64,000 nucleotides of DNA from Hetaerina americana (GCA_022747635.1 JAKTNV010000008.1:196501-260500); one strand, 5' to 3'. Counted from the first letter of the stretch, positions 44,410 through 55,875 are shown. Notes: generated by a model from the sequence alone, not told the origin. Numbers and translations are program-made.

Positions 44410-45085
44410 AGGCTTAGACATTGAAAAAGAATATGACGTAGTGGAAGACCATTGCTGTTCAACCTGTATGCATAGGAAATGATCAAAAAGGAATGGGAAT
44501 AACTGGAAGTAGGAATAAAAGTGGGCGGGGAATCCGTAAAATCAGTCAGGTTTGCTGATGACCAAGCCTTAGTTTGTCAGTCTGCCAAGAGGTTGCAAGC
44601 ATTGCTAAGAAAAGACTCATGAAAACTTTGATATGGAGCGTAGCTATGTACGGCGCGGAAACGTGGTCATTGAAGCAGGAGGATAGTCGTAGATTGGAGG
44701 CTTTTGAAATGTGGGTGTGGAGAATGGAGAAGGTGAAATGGACAGGGAAGAAAACAAATGAGGAAGTACTTGGTATGGTGGGTGAGGATAGGGGTTTGTT
44801 AGGAGAAATCCTATGGAGGTAGGAAAAGTGGTTGAAGGGGACATTGACAGGTAGTGGGATGTTGAAGACTGTGATAGAGGGGTGAATGTTAGGCAAACGA
44901 GGAAAGGGAAGGAACAGGATAGGGATGTTGGACGGGATGAAGGGAGGAAGAAAGTACTCAGAGATGAAGAGGGACCTGATGTAGAGTAGGATGTAGTCTA
45001 ATCTAGAGGTCACAAATTATTTAATTAGTAATTATGTCCATCCAAAAACCTACCTTAACCGGTAGATTACCTAATAATAAATAAT
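44410..45085 (+). mobile_element. RTE-like LINE with two internal deletions
   Basis: It starts in the linker before the RT (EYDVVED-like), jumps to the LFNL..EEM block, keeps [15 protein letters not shown] (FADD intact), then jumps to KKRLMKTLIWSVAMYGAETW and reads open to EILWR (44,574-44,822). It continues to the shared 3' end CCTTAACCGGTAGATTACCT with AATAAT tail at about 45,085. Useful as a reference for the frame that is broken at 55.47 kb in the longer copy. Confidence 0.85.
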
Positions 45086-45155
45086 AATGTATCTATATGA
45101 ATGTAGATGTCCTTCCGACCTGGTCTACCTTTGATAGGGTGGCGGGGGAGGAGAG

Positions 45156-45198
45156 CCAACCCCAACACTACACCTTTGAGGTGTAGTGTTGGGGTTGG
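45156..45198. repeat. Perfect 20-bp hairpin
   Basis: CCAACCCCAACACTACACCT at 45,156-45,175 is followed by TTG and its exact reverse complement at 45,179-45,198. No mismatches. Confidence 0.98.
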
Positions 45199-45949
45199 GA
45201 GGAGAATGAAGATCCGTGTTTCCAGTAACCGTAATGCTCCAAGATATTAACTCGTGCATTCTCTCAGCTAAATGCATGGGTTTTAAAGAAATATTCCGAT
45301 AAGTAAAGACTTTTGTATATTCAATCATGTTAATCTTTTGTTCTGTAGAGGAAAGCTGAACATTTTGATAATGAGGCTTTCTACGAAAAAGTGTTTAATC
45401 TTATGAAAAGTACGATTTATCCTTTTTGTTTTGTACAAATATTAATATTTGTTTTGACCATAATTTTAAATGAGGCCCGATTCAAAAGGTAAATGACACT
45501 TATCTGTCGACTCGGCAGCACGGCTCAATATCGCCCTCAACTGTTTCTCGTTTGAAGGGTCCTTCAAGATAATTGCATTTAGGTCTTTTCTTACGGAGTC
45601 CAGTTTAGATAGTCCTGTGCAAAAGGTGACATCATCGTACGTAGTAACTAATTTATTTCTGCCCTCACAATTACATAACTTTCAATCGAATGTTTTCTGG
45701 GACATAGTCGATAATCGATACATTCGATACTCAATCATAGCGAGTAGCGTAGCATTAGCAGGAGTGGGCGCTAACCCACTTACTTAAAGAGGCTCCAGCG
45801 AGTTCGTATTCCGCAACTCCCTGGTGGCTCATGGCCTTCACCGCCGTGTTCCGATCCTATGTCCTCACTTTTGCCTCGGTCGCGCAGAATGCCGAGGCAT
45901 CACCTCGGTCTTTACCGGTGCGCCATGCACCGGACGGAAAATTTTATAA
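45199..45949. other. Unassigned DNA
   Basis: No recognisable exon or element. Confidence 0.3.
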
Positions 45950-47585
45950 GGGATTCGAAAGTAATAAGAGAACGATCCCAGTTAAATATTGAAGAAACCG
46001 TAATTAAGGAAACATTGTCTGTATCAGTATTTAATTTCCGAAGTTTATAGGATAAAGTCGAAGAATATCATCAGCGTATTCAGAGCACAGGCATGGGAAC
46101 AGGAAGCTGGTTGTCGTTGATATTACCGATGGCGAAATATTCCCAAAATCCTTTCATGTCTGCAGAAAAGACCGCGTTAATGGAATCGTGGGTAGTGTCT
46201 TCACTTCAGTTACAAATTCTTGCTTCAGCAGGGCTGAGGCAAATCGAGATAACGGTTTGGAAATTGAAGGTCCTGAATCCAAAAGAGTGTATTTATGCGC
46301 ATTTCACAGCCCGCGGGACGAAAAAGATAAGGCTCGTATTGTTAAGGAATTATCTTCAGCAATTGTACCTTATCTAGAAATCAAATTTAAGAAGTCCAGG
46401 GTAGATCACTAGGTGCCCAGTGACTGGGAAACGGCTAATGTAACACCTATGTATATTTAAAAATGGGGACACAAAGGAACCGAGCAATTACAGACCAATT
46501 TCCATCAAATTAATATCATTCAAGGTCTTGGAATATATATTTGTTAATTCAACGGTGAGATACTTGGATTTTCAAGAGTTATCCATGAAAAACAACCAGC
46601 CCGGTTTCTGAAGGGGTAAATACTGCGAGAGACAACTTGCGCTTTTATTCATGATAGCCTTAATTTGGGAGAGAGCAATGTTCCAGTGGACACGCTTTCT
46701 CTAGAAGGGAAGCGTTATCGGACATCTTTTGTTCCTTAGTAACGTTGACGGCATAACACTCCGGTTAGCAGTATGAATCGTTTATTTGACGACGATGCAG
46801 TGGTTTACAGTGACATCCGTAATCCTTAGGACAGATCGGCTTCATCATATGATGGCTATATAGTAATATAGTGATGAATTTATGGAAAAAGAGAAATTCC
46901 TTCCAGAACATCTACTGCCACGGGACCACCGAAACGGAAATTTTAGACTCGATTAAATATACTTAGGCATTAACCTCACTCACGACCTCTCCGGGGTGAA
47001 ACGCATAAGGAGAATATGTGGAAAAGCTATAAAAAAATTAGGATTGATTGGAAGAGTATTGGGTAAATGTGATGAAAAGGTCAAAGAGAAATGTTATCTT
47101 TCGTTGGTTAGGCCTTATTTAGAAAATGCTGCAAGTACGTTGTGGGATCCTCGCGAAGTGGGATTAATAGCTGAATTGGATTGCGTGCAGCGTAGAGGAG
47201 CTAGATTGGTAAAAAGTTGAAATGATAAACTTAGTAGTGTATCCAAAATATTAGAGCAGCTGGGCTGGGAATCACTGAATTGAGCGACGGTTAAATTACA
47301 GATTAGACCTCTTGCATTAACTGGAAGGACGTCTCTTTATCAACAATGTTAAAAATGTGATATTATCCCCATCGTACTACGGTAGGAGAAATCATACCAA
47401 TAAAATTAGAGAGGCCAAGTGTGGAACAGATAGATTTAAGATATCAATTGTCCCATGAGCGATAAGGGAATAATGTTATCCGACCGCGCTAGGGGCAAAA
47501 GTATTTTGGGTTAATGGTAGTCTAGTGTGCTATCACCCCCTGCTACACTCCCTAGCGGTGGCTAGTAAGGTACTATGTAATAATA
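45950..47585 (+). mobile_element. LINE family A, truncated and decayed
   Basis: Order on plus: linker (46,093-46,377, with frame shifts to a SSAIVPYLEIKFKKS-type block), a VPSDWETANVTP block at about 46,415-46,450, a decayed RT 2-4 region (46,560-46,830, ending LFDDDAVVYSDIRNP-like), then the RT C-terminus 46,996-47,220, and a 3' UTR ending near 47,585 in a decayed stem-loop and TATGTAATAATAA tail. Many stops. Confidence 0.85.
46996..47220 (+). pseudogene. LINE RT C-terminal fragment (family A)
   Basis: Reads KRIRRICGKAIKKLGLIGRV, then VKEKCYLSLVRPYLENAAST, then LWDPREVGLIAELDCVQRRG. This is the clearest copy of the family A RT end and is the sequence used to place the fragments at 1.7, 3.3 and 21.3 kb. 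Confidence 0.85.
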
Positions 47586-49449
47586 ATATTTTCATATGGA
47601 TTCTGAACTTTTAATTAAATACCAAATGGTATAACTATTATCTGGAATTTCCTCGGTCCTGCTAACGGAAGAGTTGTCAACTGCAATGAATAGACGATGA
47701 TGATGATACTATGTATTCCTATACGTATGTGGTATTAAAGCAAAATTTTTTTGTATCAAATTAAACAGTATCTTGTTGGAATTGAAAAAATCGAAAAGGG
47801 AAAACGCTCTAAGGTTTCCTTGTTGACACGTGAAACAAGTCATCTGTGCCTCGATGCGTAGAGGCCGGTGGTGGCGATAGCGGCCCTGGCCGAGGTAGGG
47901 GAGTGGCCGGTGTTTGGTGCCCGCGTCACGACGGCGATCGCACCACGAGGCGTGCCCTCGTAAGAGGGCCCCCACGGAGTCGGAGCCGACCGGTGCGAAG
48001 CGACGCGCGCAGCCGAATGATAATGCTTCCCCGAGGGCCACCCAAACGCGCGCAGGCGACGACCGGGGAGGAATCGGAGCACCATTCCCTCCCGAGAGCA
48101 TGATTCCTGGAACCTAATGAATTCGGAGACATCCCTTGAAAGGCGATGAATGCCCTCGGCTTCAAACGAGGACGCGGTCCTCCTCCTCGCAATGTCGATC
48201 GGAATTACGGCCGAGGACAATAGCACAATGGATCGTCGGGTCAAACAATAAGCGTCAGTCGAAGGACTCTCACTGAGGAAAACCTCCACATAATCATCAT
48301 TCAATCAACCAATCAATCAGTCGGCCGATAAGTGGATGATGGTGGGGCATTCTGCTAATGTGACCGTGGATACGGAGACGTGCGGCCGACTGCATCACCC
48401 AATCACCCATCGGCCATTGAACCGAAATGTCTCCATCGGCAATCGGATTTGAACACCCATTCATATCACGCGTCCCAAAACTACTCTAATTCGTCTTCAG
48501 CGATGACAAGTTCGTTGTTATGGCGATACCAAGCTCGCTGGTGTACACATATAGGAGTCCGCTTAGGAAGGGCAACTTAATTGTGCATCAAGCACACACA
48601 CGCCCACTAACCCCGTAGGTATACGAGTCGGATGTGATTTGTGCCGAGAATACGTTTCATTTGTAATAAAAGTTCGAAAATTCAATGTAACATGAAAATA
48701 ATCTAACAATTTAAAATTTAGTTTATTACAGATACTTATCTTATGCTCGAAGTTTGCTTTAGTGGGTACAATGATCGCTCCGGCAGCGACATACATACAT
48801 ATAAGCTGTACATAAAACAAACTTGTGAAATGTTTTTTGTAAATATATCTTGTATATACTTGTAAAAATTTTCTGTGTACAGGAAATGAGGTTCCTCAAA
48901 CAAGACATCTTATTTATTTGAAATTCCATATTTGTATAAATCGTTGTCATGGATATAACTGGGAGTAATGATAACGAGATAAAAGAAAAGGTTTGATTAA
49001 TGGAGAAACAGCTCCCTCATTCCATTGAGGAAGCAAAGAAAGCGAATTTTTTGGAAGTTTTTATAGATTTAATGTGACGTCCCTCACTTAAATATGAACT
49101 TAAAGACATTCTTTAGCGACGGTGTTCAGTCACCGTTAAGTGTCTTGGTTTGCCACCTCTATAACTTTTTGGGTGGTGTCCCTTCCACAAAAAAGACACG
49201 AGAGACGGCGGCGAAAGCCACGAAGAAAAAAAGAACGCAAAATTATAATAAGCCTAGAGCGTATCCCTCTGTTGTGGTGACTTGTGAGGAGAAGAACAGA
49301 GAGGATTGGAAGAATTACAAATGTGGGAGAATGATGAGGGTCGAATATGAACGAACCAAATAACTGGGTCTTCGGTTTTACGAAGAGAGAAAAATAAAAG
49401 GTTTGACGAAAATTTGGAAAGGAATGGGTAACCGTATTACCCGCATATA
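47586..49449. other. Unassigned DNA with a CpG-rich core (47,840-48,200)
   Basis: The core has overlapping frames on both strands (up to 154 codons, minus, 47,840-48,304) without family motifs. It could be a CpG-rich regulatory patch. The rest is AT-rich; the frame at 49,094-49,363 is Lys-rich and unrecognised. Confidence 0.3.
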
Positions 49450-49987
49450 CATGGTCTGCCCAAAAAATACGCGAACTGGTGAAATCTGGCGGCCATGACG
49501 AGGACTATAGCCCCGCCCCGCCTGCTAGCGGCTCTAGTTGCCTTTTAACCCAATGACCCGTCTGTGCTTGGCGGATCGTCGAGCTGTGCGTATGGTGCCA
49601 GTTATGTTAGTTTCTCTTGTCTTTTTTTTATTGTTTGTCGAAAATAGAAATTGACGAAATCACGGAGCAACGAATCAACATCAAGTTTTGAAGTGAAGTG
49701 CGGTAAAAGTTATCAAGAAATTACTGCAATGTACTGTCAGCTGTTTACGGTGATAACGCTCTGAAGAAAACATCCGTTCTCAAGTGGATTAAGCGTTTTA
49801 AAGATGGCCGACAAGACGCCAAGACGGATTATGCATGGCCGGGACGACCTTCAACCACCTGTGCTGACGACAACATTGATCGTGTGCGGTCCCTTGTCCT
49901 TACCGATTGTCGAAAAACTGTCCGAATGATATCTGATGAACTGAATTTAGGAAAATCAACAGTGCACACTATTTTAACCGAACATTG
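49450..49987 (+). mobile_element. Mariner 5' half
   Basis: It follows TA (49,448-49,449) with CATGGTCTGCCCAAAAAATA and matches 15,190-15,715 closely (shared GCGAACTGGTG, TCTGGCGGCCATGACG, GCTAGCGGC). The N-terminal transposase region is present up to the CACACTATTTTAACCGAAC of the second HTH, where it stops. Everything 3' of that is missing; this stop lies close to the shared deletion point of the other copies. Confidence 0.8.
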
Positions 49988-50299
49988 AAAAAAGTGTTGT
50001 TAGTTCTGTGCATACGATTTTCAAAATTTTGCCAAAGGGTTATAACGGAAACATTTAATCAACGCCCTTCTAGATTAGAGTCTAGTATGCATTCAATAGA
50101 CTACAATCAGTCATTCATTTATATTCTTTGCGCTAATACTAAAATCGAAGATCTCGTGCATCTTCTTAGAGAAGTATTCTAATATATTTGAGAACTCTCG
50201 TTGAACATTCTAAATACTGTTCACTGGTGGATTATTATTTGGCAGTGTCTAGTTAAACTTAGCCTTCGAATGGACAAAAACTAAACACCCCCAAATTTT
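49988..50299. other. Unassigned AT-rich DNA
   Basis: No recognisable feature. Confidence 0.3.
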
Positions 50300-50425
50300 A
50301 TAGCAAATATTTTAGAGTGTAAAAATCACTCGCCTTGGCCTGGATTCGAGCCCGTATCCCTCGATGTATGGCAGCGTACTTTTGCGAGCTAAGTTTCCTA
50401 GGCGTCCTATCACACTCTGAAGTCT
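50300..50425 (-). repeat. tRNA-derived SINE-like copy
   Basis: On the minus strand a tRNA-like head reads TAGCTCGCAAAAG (A-box-like, near 50,385) and GGGCTCGAATCC (B-box-like, near 50,340), followed by AGGCCAAGGCGAGTGATTTT and ACACTCT. The latter part is the same as in the 15.9 and 51.1-51.4 kb copies. This copy suggests the family has a tRNA head. Confidence 0.55.
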
Positions 50426-50555
50426 TTGCAGCTTTGAAGGAGCAAGATGTTGTGACGAAATACCGTGCATATAATGTCACTGGCATCCGCAGTCGTGCGC
50501 GATGCGCCACGGTCGAGGTTAAATCCCACTTTAAACACTAGGGGCAAGAAATGAA

Positions 50556-51045
50556 GAACACGATGTATTTTTCAACTGTGCTCTATTTTCGTACTACGAC
50601 AGTTTCAGCGCTTAGGCGTCATCATCAGGTATAAATTAGTCAAGTTGCGGTCCATTTATGTACCATTTATTGTGGAAGGTGGGGTGGGTGAGAGAGGGGG
50701 AAAGAGGGGTGGTGATGGGCGTTGATGGGAAGGAGGAGAGGGGTGTCAGGAAAGGCGATTGGTGGGGTTCACAGTGGGGTAGCTTAAATTGGTGGAGGGG
50801 CTGTTGGGTCTTTCCGTGAAGGAAAGGGATTCTTCCAGGATTGGAGATAGGTGTTCACACAATAAATCGCTAACCAAATGACCCTTTTTCAAATTCTTTT
50901 TCTGATTTCCAACCCTGCTCACTCGTCCATCCTCCTTCCTTTGTCCATTTGGTTTATCAGTTCCGAGTTGTAAACGCTTACATGATTTTCTTCCCATAAA
51001 TCCTTCATTTAATGAACATGAACTTCCACAAAGTTGAGCCAGTAA
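50556..51045 (-). mobile_element. PLE terminal fragment with hammerhead-like motif
   Basis: It holds the hammerhead-like core (see separate entry) at its left, a G/A-rich stretch (50,680-50,830) and an end CATTTAATGAACATGAACTT...AAAGTTGAGCC shared with 34,122-34,161. No coding domain is recognised. Confidence 0.5.
50596..50630 (-). ncRNA. Hammerhead-like motif, all core positions canonical
   Basis: On the minus strand: CTGATGA (50,622-50,628), a weak stem candidate CGC-CTAA-GCG, GAAAC (50,602-50,606), and GTC (50,598-50,600) separated by TG, then GTAGTACG. All conserved core bases (CUGANGA, GAAA, GUC) are kept; stem III would be only two pairs. Whether it cleaves alone or as a dimer is unknown. 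Confidence 0.5.
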
Positions 51046-51080
51046 CAGAAATTGAATGCATCACAAGGGATGTTTTACCT

Positions 51081-51397
51081 TTCACAAATTCCAAGAAACA
51101 GCGGGAGATGCCGCGACAGTCTCTTTTTAACATTGTCGTCCGCTATATGCGCATTATAATGTAACCTTTTCAGAGTGTATAAATCATTTACATTGACCTG
51201 GTTTCGAAACTGGACCCCTCGATATTCGGGTTCAATCCCGGTTAAGGCGAATTACCCGAATATCGAGGGGTCCGGTTTCGAATCCAGGTCAAGGCGAATG
51301 ATTTTTACACTCTGAAATTATTGCATTAAAATGCGCATATAGCGGACGACAATGTTAAAAAGAAACTGTCGCGGCATCTCCCGCTGTTTCTTGGAAT
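51081..51397. repeat. SINE-like foldback, about 145-bp arms
   Basis: Left arm about 51,083-51,228 and right arm about 51,250-51,396 are inverted copies (ends AATTCCAAGAAACAGCGGGA and its inverse), with a roughly 20-bp spacer. The right arm on minus... the plus strand of the right arm carries GGTTTCGAATCC, a B-box-like motif, next to AGGTCAAGGCGAATGATTTT. Two copies of one SINE-like repeat lie head to head. Confidence 0.85.
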
Positions 51398-52681
51398 CCC
51401 CATACTATTTGTTAACCTCGCCTAAAGCCAACACTACAAGAACCCCATTTGCGATGCTCTCTGCCTGATCAAATAGTTAATGCGAAAATTACTAACACTA
51501 AATTTCCTTATTGTGATTTTAGAGATCATTCTAAAGTTTGAAAACTCTTTAAAAGGCAGTTCACTCTTACACGCGACCAAATTATCATTATTTAGTCCTA
51601 AATCTAAAACTTGCGTGATTGCAGTTTCTATTAACTTCATTGATCAGTTTTAATATTATGCCTCCAACGACTGTTCCTTTAATTTTTTAAACGGAGAAAG
51701 GAATTTGTCCGTTGTCCTTTCCAATTTTCAATGTCAAACAACTTTATGATCGTTTCAACACTGGTGAATGGCGTTAGTGATCATTCAATCATTTTTTTCA
51801 ATTTATGTATAATAAACGGTGGCATTTTTCTCTTTGGTGTTTTTTAAGTAGTGATGAGCTCACATAATGAAAACCGCTAATAATATTTCAACTACTGTCG
51901 CCACAAAATATGCTCGTTAATTTCCTCATTCGTGTAAATGATGTGGGATCATGTAATTGAAAATTGACCTCCTCCCGCGAGGCATTTAATTACATTTATG
52001 ATATAGCAAATGCGTATTTATTGTAGTGATGTTCCGACGGAAGCCAGCCGGTGATCGCCTGCCCGCCACCCTCCGTCTCTCGCTGATTTTTGTTCCCAGT
52101 ACCTAATCTTGTCTGGCTGGGGGTGCTATCGTCTCCATGTCTCGATGTTACTTAGAGGGACGCTCCAGTTGTAGAGTTTTCAATGAAGTCCCACGTGCGA
52201 CGCGCGCATCACCACCCTCCCCCCCCCCCCGCCCCCGGAACACGTGCCACGCCCACTCATCTCTCATTCCCTCCCCTTCATAAATCATTCTCCTCCTCAT
52301 CTGGGCGCGTGCGTGTGTTTCCATCAAACTGAACGACTAACGGCCCGCAGGAGCAAGGGCGTTCCTGGTTTCCAACTCCAGTATTAGCGCTAACCAATCG
52401 GCAACCGATAGTAATGAGGCTACGATTGAAAAATCAATGGATTGTCGATTGATTACGCCATGCCTATTCCTTCCGTGGAATCCGCATGGCCAGTTATAGA
52501 CTTCGTGGATGTTTATTTTATATTTCTCCCATCAGCATCTCCCACGTGTATTAGCCTTCCATCGAGTTTTTAGTTTTATGCGACTCACATGCTGCTAACG
52601 TTACGAGAGTAAAGATTTCTAACCGACTCAAGTACTGCCCTCACTGAATGTAGTGAGCATCTATGCGCTTCCTATAATATA
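51398..52681. other. Unassigned DNA
   Basis: No exon or element recognised. C-rich stretch at 52,217-52,236. Confidence 0.3.
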
Positions 52682-52772
52682 CATGGGTGGTCCGAAAAGT
52701 TTCCGACCCAACAAAGATACAAGACATTTTTTTTTTAATTTTCGGAGTCGGAAACGTTTGACGCCACCAATG
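52682..52772. mobile_element. 91-bp mariner-type MITE
   Basis: Flanked by TA (52,680-52,681 and 52,773-52,774). The terminal inverted repeats pair CATGGGTGGTCCGAAAAGTT-like sequence with its inverse (GTCGGAAACGTTTGACGCCA). About 40 bp with a T run lie between. It has no coding capacity. Confidence 0.75.
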
Positions 52773-53399
52773 TAATGTATATGCACACACAAACACGCAC
52801 ACACACACATATGCACGCACGCGCGCACTCTCCAGGATAATAACCATTTTCAGTGATGTGGAGTATTTGAGTGCGAAGAGTATAATCCCATATTTGAGTA
52901 AGATTTTACACGCTTAAACAGCTTTCTTTCTATTTTTTTGATGAGCTAGCCACCAACAAAATATATTTCCGGTTTTCCAGAAGAAAAAATAAAATATCGG
53001 AGAGAACACAGTAGTATCTTGAAGACTTTTACGGAGCTCGTGGAAACCCTAAAGTCCTTGGTTGGGCGCCATTGTGAGGATGAAGAAAAAATCAGCGTTG
53101 AAGTGTCAAAGGAAGGCAATAAAATCGCCTAGCGTCTGGGACTGGATCTGAATATACGTAGATACAACGGTTCATGCGTAGGCACGGCAGCGACCATACC
53201 ATGGTAGGCGAATGCGTTATGGTAGAGAGATAGGAGACCGCCGATTAGGAAAAATGAATTAACACGAGGAGAGAGTGGTAGAGCTCTGCAGGAAAAGGTG
53301 TTTTATCAGAAAAGGAATACTATATATCAGATACATTGCATTCCATATTCTGTTTACATCCATCCAGCAACAAATCCAAAGCTATACCGAGTTCTGCAG
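52773..53399. other. Unassigned DNA, possibly LINE 5' region
   Basis: An (AC)n-like tract at 52,782-52,812. The A/G-rich part from about 53,200 may be the 5' part of the RTE-like LINE, but no motif is readable before 53,410. Confidence 0.35.
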
Positions 53400-53411
53400 A
53401 CTTAAGATTGG

Positions 53412-53853
53412 AAAGCGAAAGTAGGCGAAGGAAGAGATGGTGATGAGGTCGGGGACTGCGGTTTAAGCACGAGGAATGACCGCGGGGAGAAAGCAGTTGA
53501 GTTCTGCAGGAGACAGGGGTTAGTCATCACCAACACTTGGTTTAGACACCACAAAAGACGCAGATTTACATGGAAAATGCCAGGTGATTCAAAGGTATCA
53601 CCTAGACTATATTCTGGTTAGACACAGGTTTAGGAACAGCGTGATAAATTCGCACAGCTTCCCGGGAGCGGATGCGGACTCTGACCACAATTTAGTTGTT
53701 ATGAAATGTAGCGTCCGTTTCAAAAAGATAAGGCAGGGGCGGCGGGTTAGAAAATGGAATGTAAAAGCATTAAATCGTTTGAAAAGGAAGGAGTACAAAC
53801 TGGCGGTAGAGGAAATCATGGAGGATGGTAAAGAGCTAAGTACTATCGAATAA
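53412..53853 (+). pseudogene. APE-type endonuclease fragment of RTE-like LINE
   Basis: First part, in one frame: DWKAKVGEGRDG, then VEFCRRQGLVITNTWF, then RRFTWKMPGD. A one-base shift near 53,590 leads to HLDYILVRHRF and DADSDHNLVVMK, the SDH motif that forms part of the active site. A stop at 53,851-53,853 ends the frame before the linker. The N-terminal half is absent. Confidence 0.8.
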
Positions 53854-53952
53854 AAATGGGAAAGAATCAACAAAGGGTTATCGAAAGCCGCAAAAGACAC
53901 TAATTGAACCGTTAACGCTAAAAGGACTAGGAAACCATGGATCACGGATGAG

Positions 53953-55470
53953 ATGATTACAAAGATGGATGAACGGAGAAAATGGAAGAATGTAAATACA
54001 GAGTTAGACAAAATGAATTACAATGAATTAAACAATAAATTGAGGTGGGCGACAAATAAAGCAAAAGAAGCATGGTGGAAGACGCAGTGCGAGGATATGG
54101 AAAGTCTGCATAGGAAGGGTGAAATCGGTGCGCTGTACAGCAAAGTTAAATCTTTATCTGGAAGTAAGAAAGGGAGATCTTCGCTAATAGTTAGAGATAA
54201 GGGGGGTAAGGCAATAGTTAACACAGGAAAGATCCAAGAGAGATGGAAGGAGTATATAGAAGAACTGTATAGTAAAGAAATTCAACCAACAAAGTTAGAC
54301 ATAGAAAAGGAACATGACGTAGAGGAAGATAGCTTAGGTCCAGGCATACTAGACAATGAGATAGAAAGGGCATTAAGGGAGATGAAACTAAATATGGCCG
54401 TGGGGGTGGATATCATTCCCGCGGAACTTTTAAAATGCTTAGGAAAATGTGGGAGGAAGAGGCTATATGGGCTGATCCGTAGTATCTATGAGGAAGGAAT
54501 CTGGCCGGAAGACTTTGTGAGATCAGTTTTAGTTCCTATTCCGAAAAAGGTAAAGTCCACGTCATGTGAGGACTATAGGACAATAAGTTTGATATCCCAC
54601 GCAGCTAAAGTTGTTCTCAGGATCTTAAACAAAAGGATAGAGAGTAGGGCAAATGATTACTAAGGGGATGATCAGTTTGGGTTTAGGAAGCGGAGAGGTA
54701 CGCGTGATGCCATTGCAGTAATGATATTATTAATCGAGAGGAATATAGAATACAACAAGGAGGTATTTGCCTGTTTCGTAGATTTCGAAAAAGCGTTTCA
54801 TAGAGTGAATAAGGAAAAACTAATGAGCATATTGAAGAAAATAGGAATAGATTGGATGGAAAGGAGGCTAATCCGCAGCTTGCACATGTCTCAGACTGCT
54901 CTGGTGCGAGTGGGGAACGGGGAGTCCGTTTGGGCAGTGTTAGGAAGAGGTGTAAGGCAGGGTTGCCCATTATCATCGTTGCTGTTCAACCTGCATGCAG
55001 AGGAAATGATCAAAGAGGCATGGGAAGAACTGGAGGTAGGAATGAAAGTGGGCTGGGAATCCATAAAACCAGTTAGGTTTGCTGATGGCCAAGCCTTAGT
55101 TTGTCAGTCAGCCAAAGGGTTGCAAGCATTGCTAAGTGAATTGGAAATTCAGTGCGACAGGTATGGGATGAGAATCAATATTAATAAAACAAAGGTTATG
55201 CGATTTTATAGGAAGAAAAAGGTTAAGCTAAGCATTGAAATAGAAGGGCAAAAACTAGAGCAGGTAGAACAGTTTAAGTATCTCGGTAGTGTCTTGGACC
55301 AACACGGTCAAAGTAGTAGGGACGTAAGGAGAAGAATTGCGCAAGGCAAAGAGGCTTTCACAAGGAGGAGGGAGTTGATGACAGGGACTTTGAGTAGGGA
55401 TGTTAAGAAAAGACTCGTAAAAACTTTGATATGGTGCGTAGCTATGTACGCCGGGAAACTTGGTCATTGA
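53953..55470 (+). pseudogene. Reverse transcriptase of RTE-like LINE, one nonsense codon
   Basis: Open from 53,953 except for TAA at 54,661-54,663. RT blocks: NMAVGVDIIPAELLK, then SVLVPIPKK, then CEDYRTISLISHAAKVVLRI, (stop), QFGFRKRRGTRDAIAV, then CFVDFEKAFHRVNKEKL, then GRGVRQGCPLSSLLFNLHAE, then [20 protein letters not shown]. The active site reads FADG, so the second catalytic Asp is replaced by Gly; the sister copy at 44.55 kb has FADD. After AMYA at 55,455 the frame shifts. Not functional, but recently so. Confidence 0.9.
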
Positions 55471-55875
55471 AGCAGGAGGATAGACGTAGACTGGAGGCGT
55501 TTGAAATGTGGGTTTTGAGAAGAATGGAATAAGTGAAATGGACAGAGAAGACAACAAATGAGGAAGTACTTGGTATGGTGGGAGAAGAGAGGGGTTCGTT
55601 GGGATAAATCCTATGGAGGCAGGAAAAGTGGTTGTAGGGGATATTGATAGGTAGTGGGATGTTGAAGACTGTGATAGAGGGGAGAATGTTAGGCAAACGA
55701 AAAAAGGGAAGGAACAGGATAGGGATGTTGGACGGGATGAAGGGAGGAAGAAAGTACTCAGGGATGAAGAGGGACCTGATGTAGAATAGGATGTTGTGTT
55801 TTGCTAGGGGTCACAAATTATTTAATAAGTAATGATGTCCATCGGAAAACCTATCTTAACTGGTAGATTACCTAA

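Larger units (their letters stand above)
53400..55875 (+). mobile_element. RTE-like LINE, nearly complete 3' two thirds
   Basis: It is the most complete LINE in the window. Endonuclease C-terminal half (53,410-53,750), linker, reverse transcriptase (54,240-55,470) and 3' end at about 55,875 (CTTAACTGGTAGATTACCTA plus AATAATAG). The same 3' end occurs at 31.5 and 45.08 kb. The 5' end, including the first endonuclease motifs, is missing or unreadable. Confidence 0.85.

Noticed and set aside
43526..44486. Long open frames made of Ile-Tyr repeats
   Set aside because: They are direct translations of (TA)n and (TG)n microsatellites on both strands.
47840..48304. 154-codon frame in the CpG-rich patch as a coding exon
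   Set aside because: Overlapping frames on both strands, no motif, no convincing splice pair.
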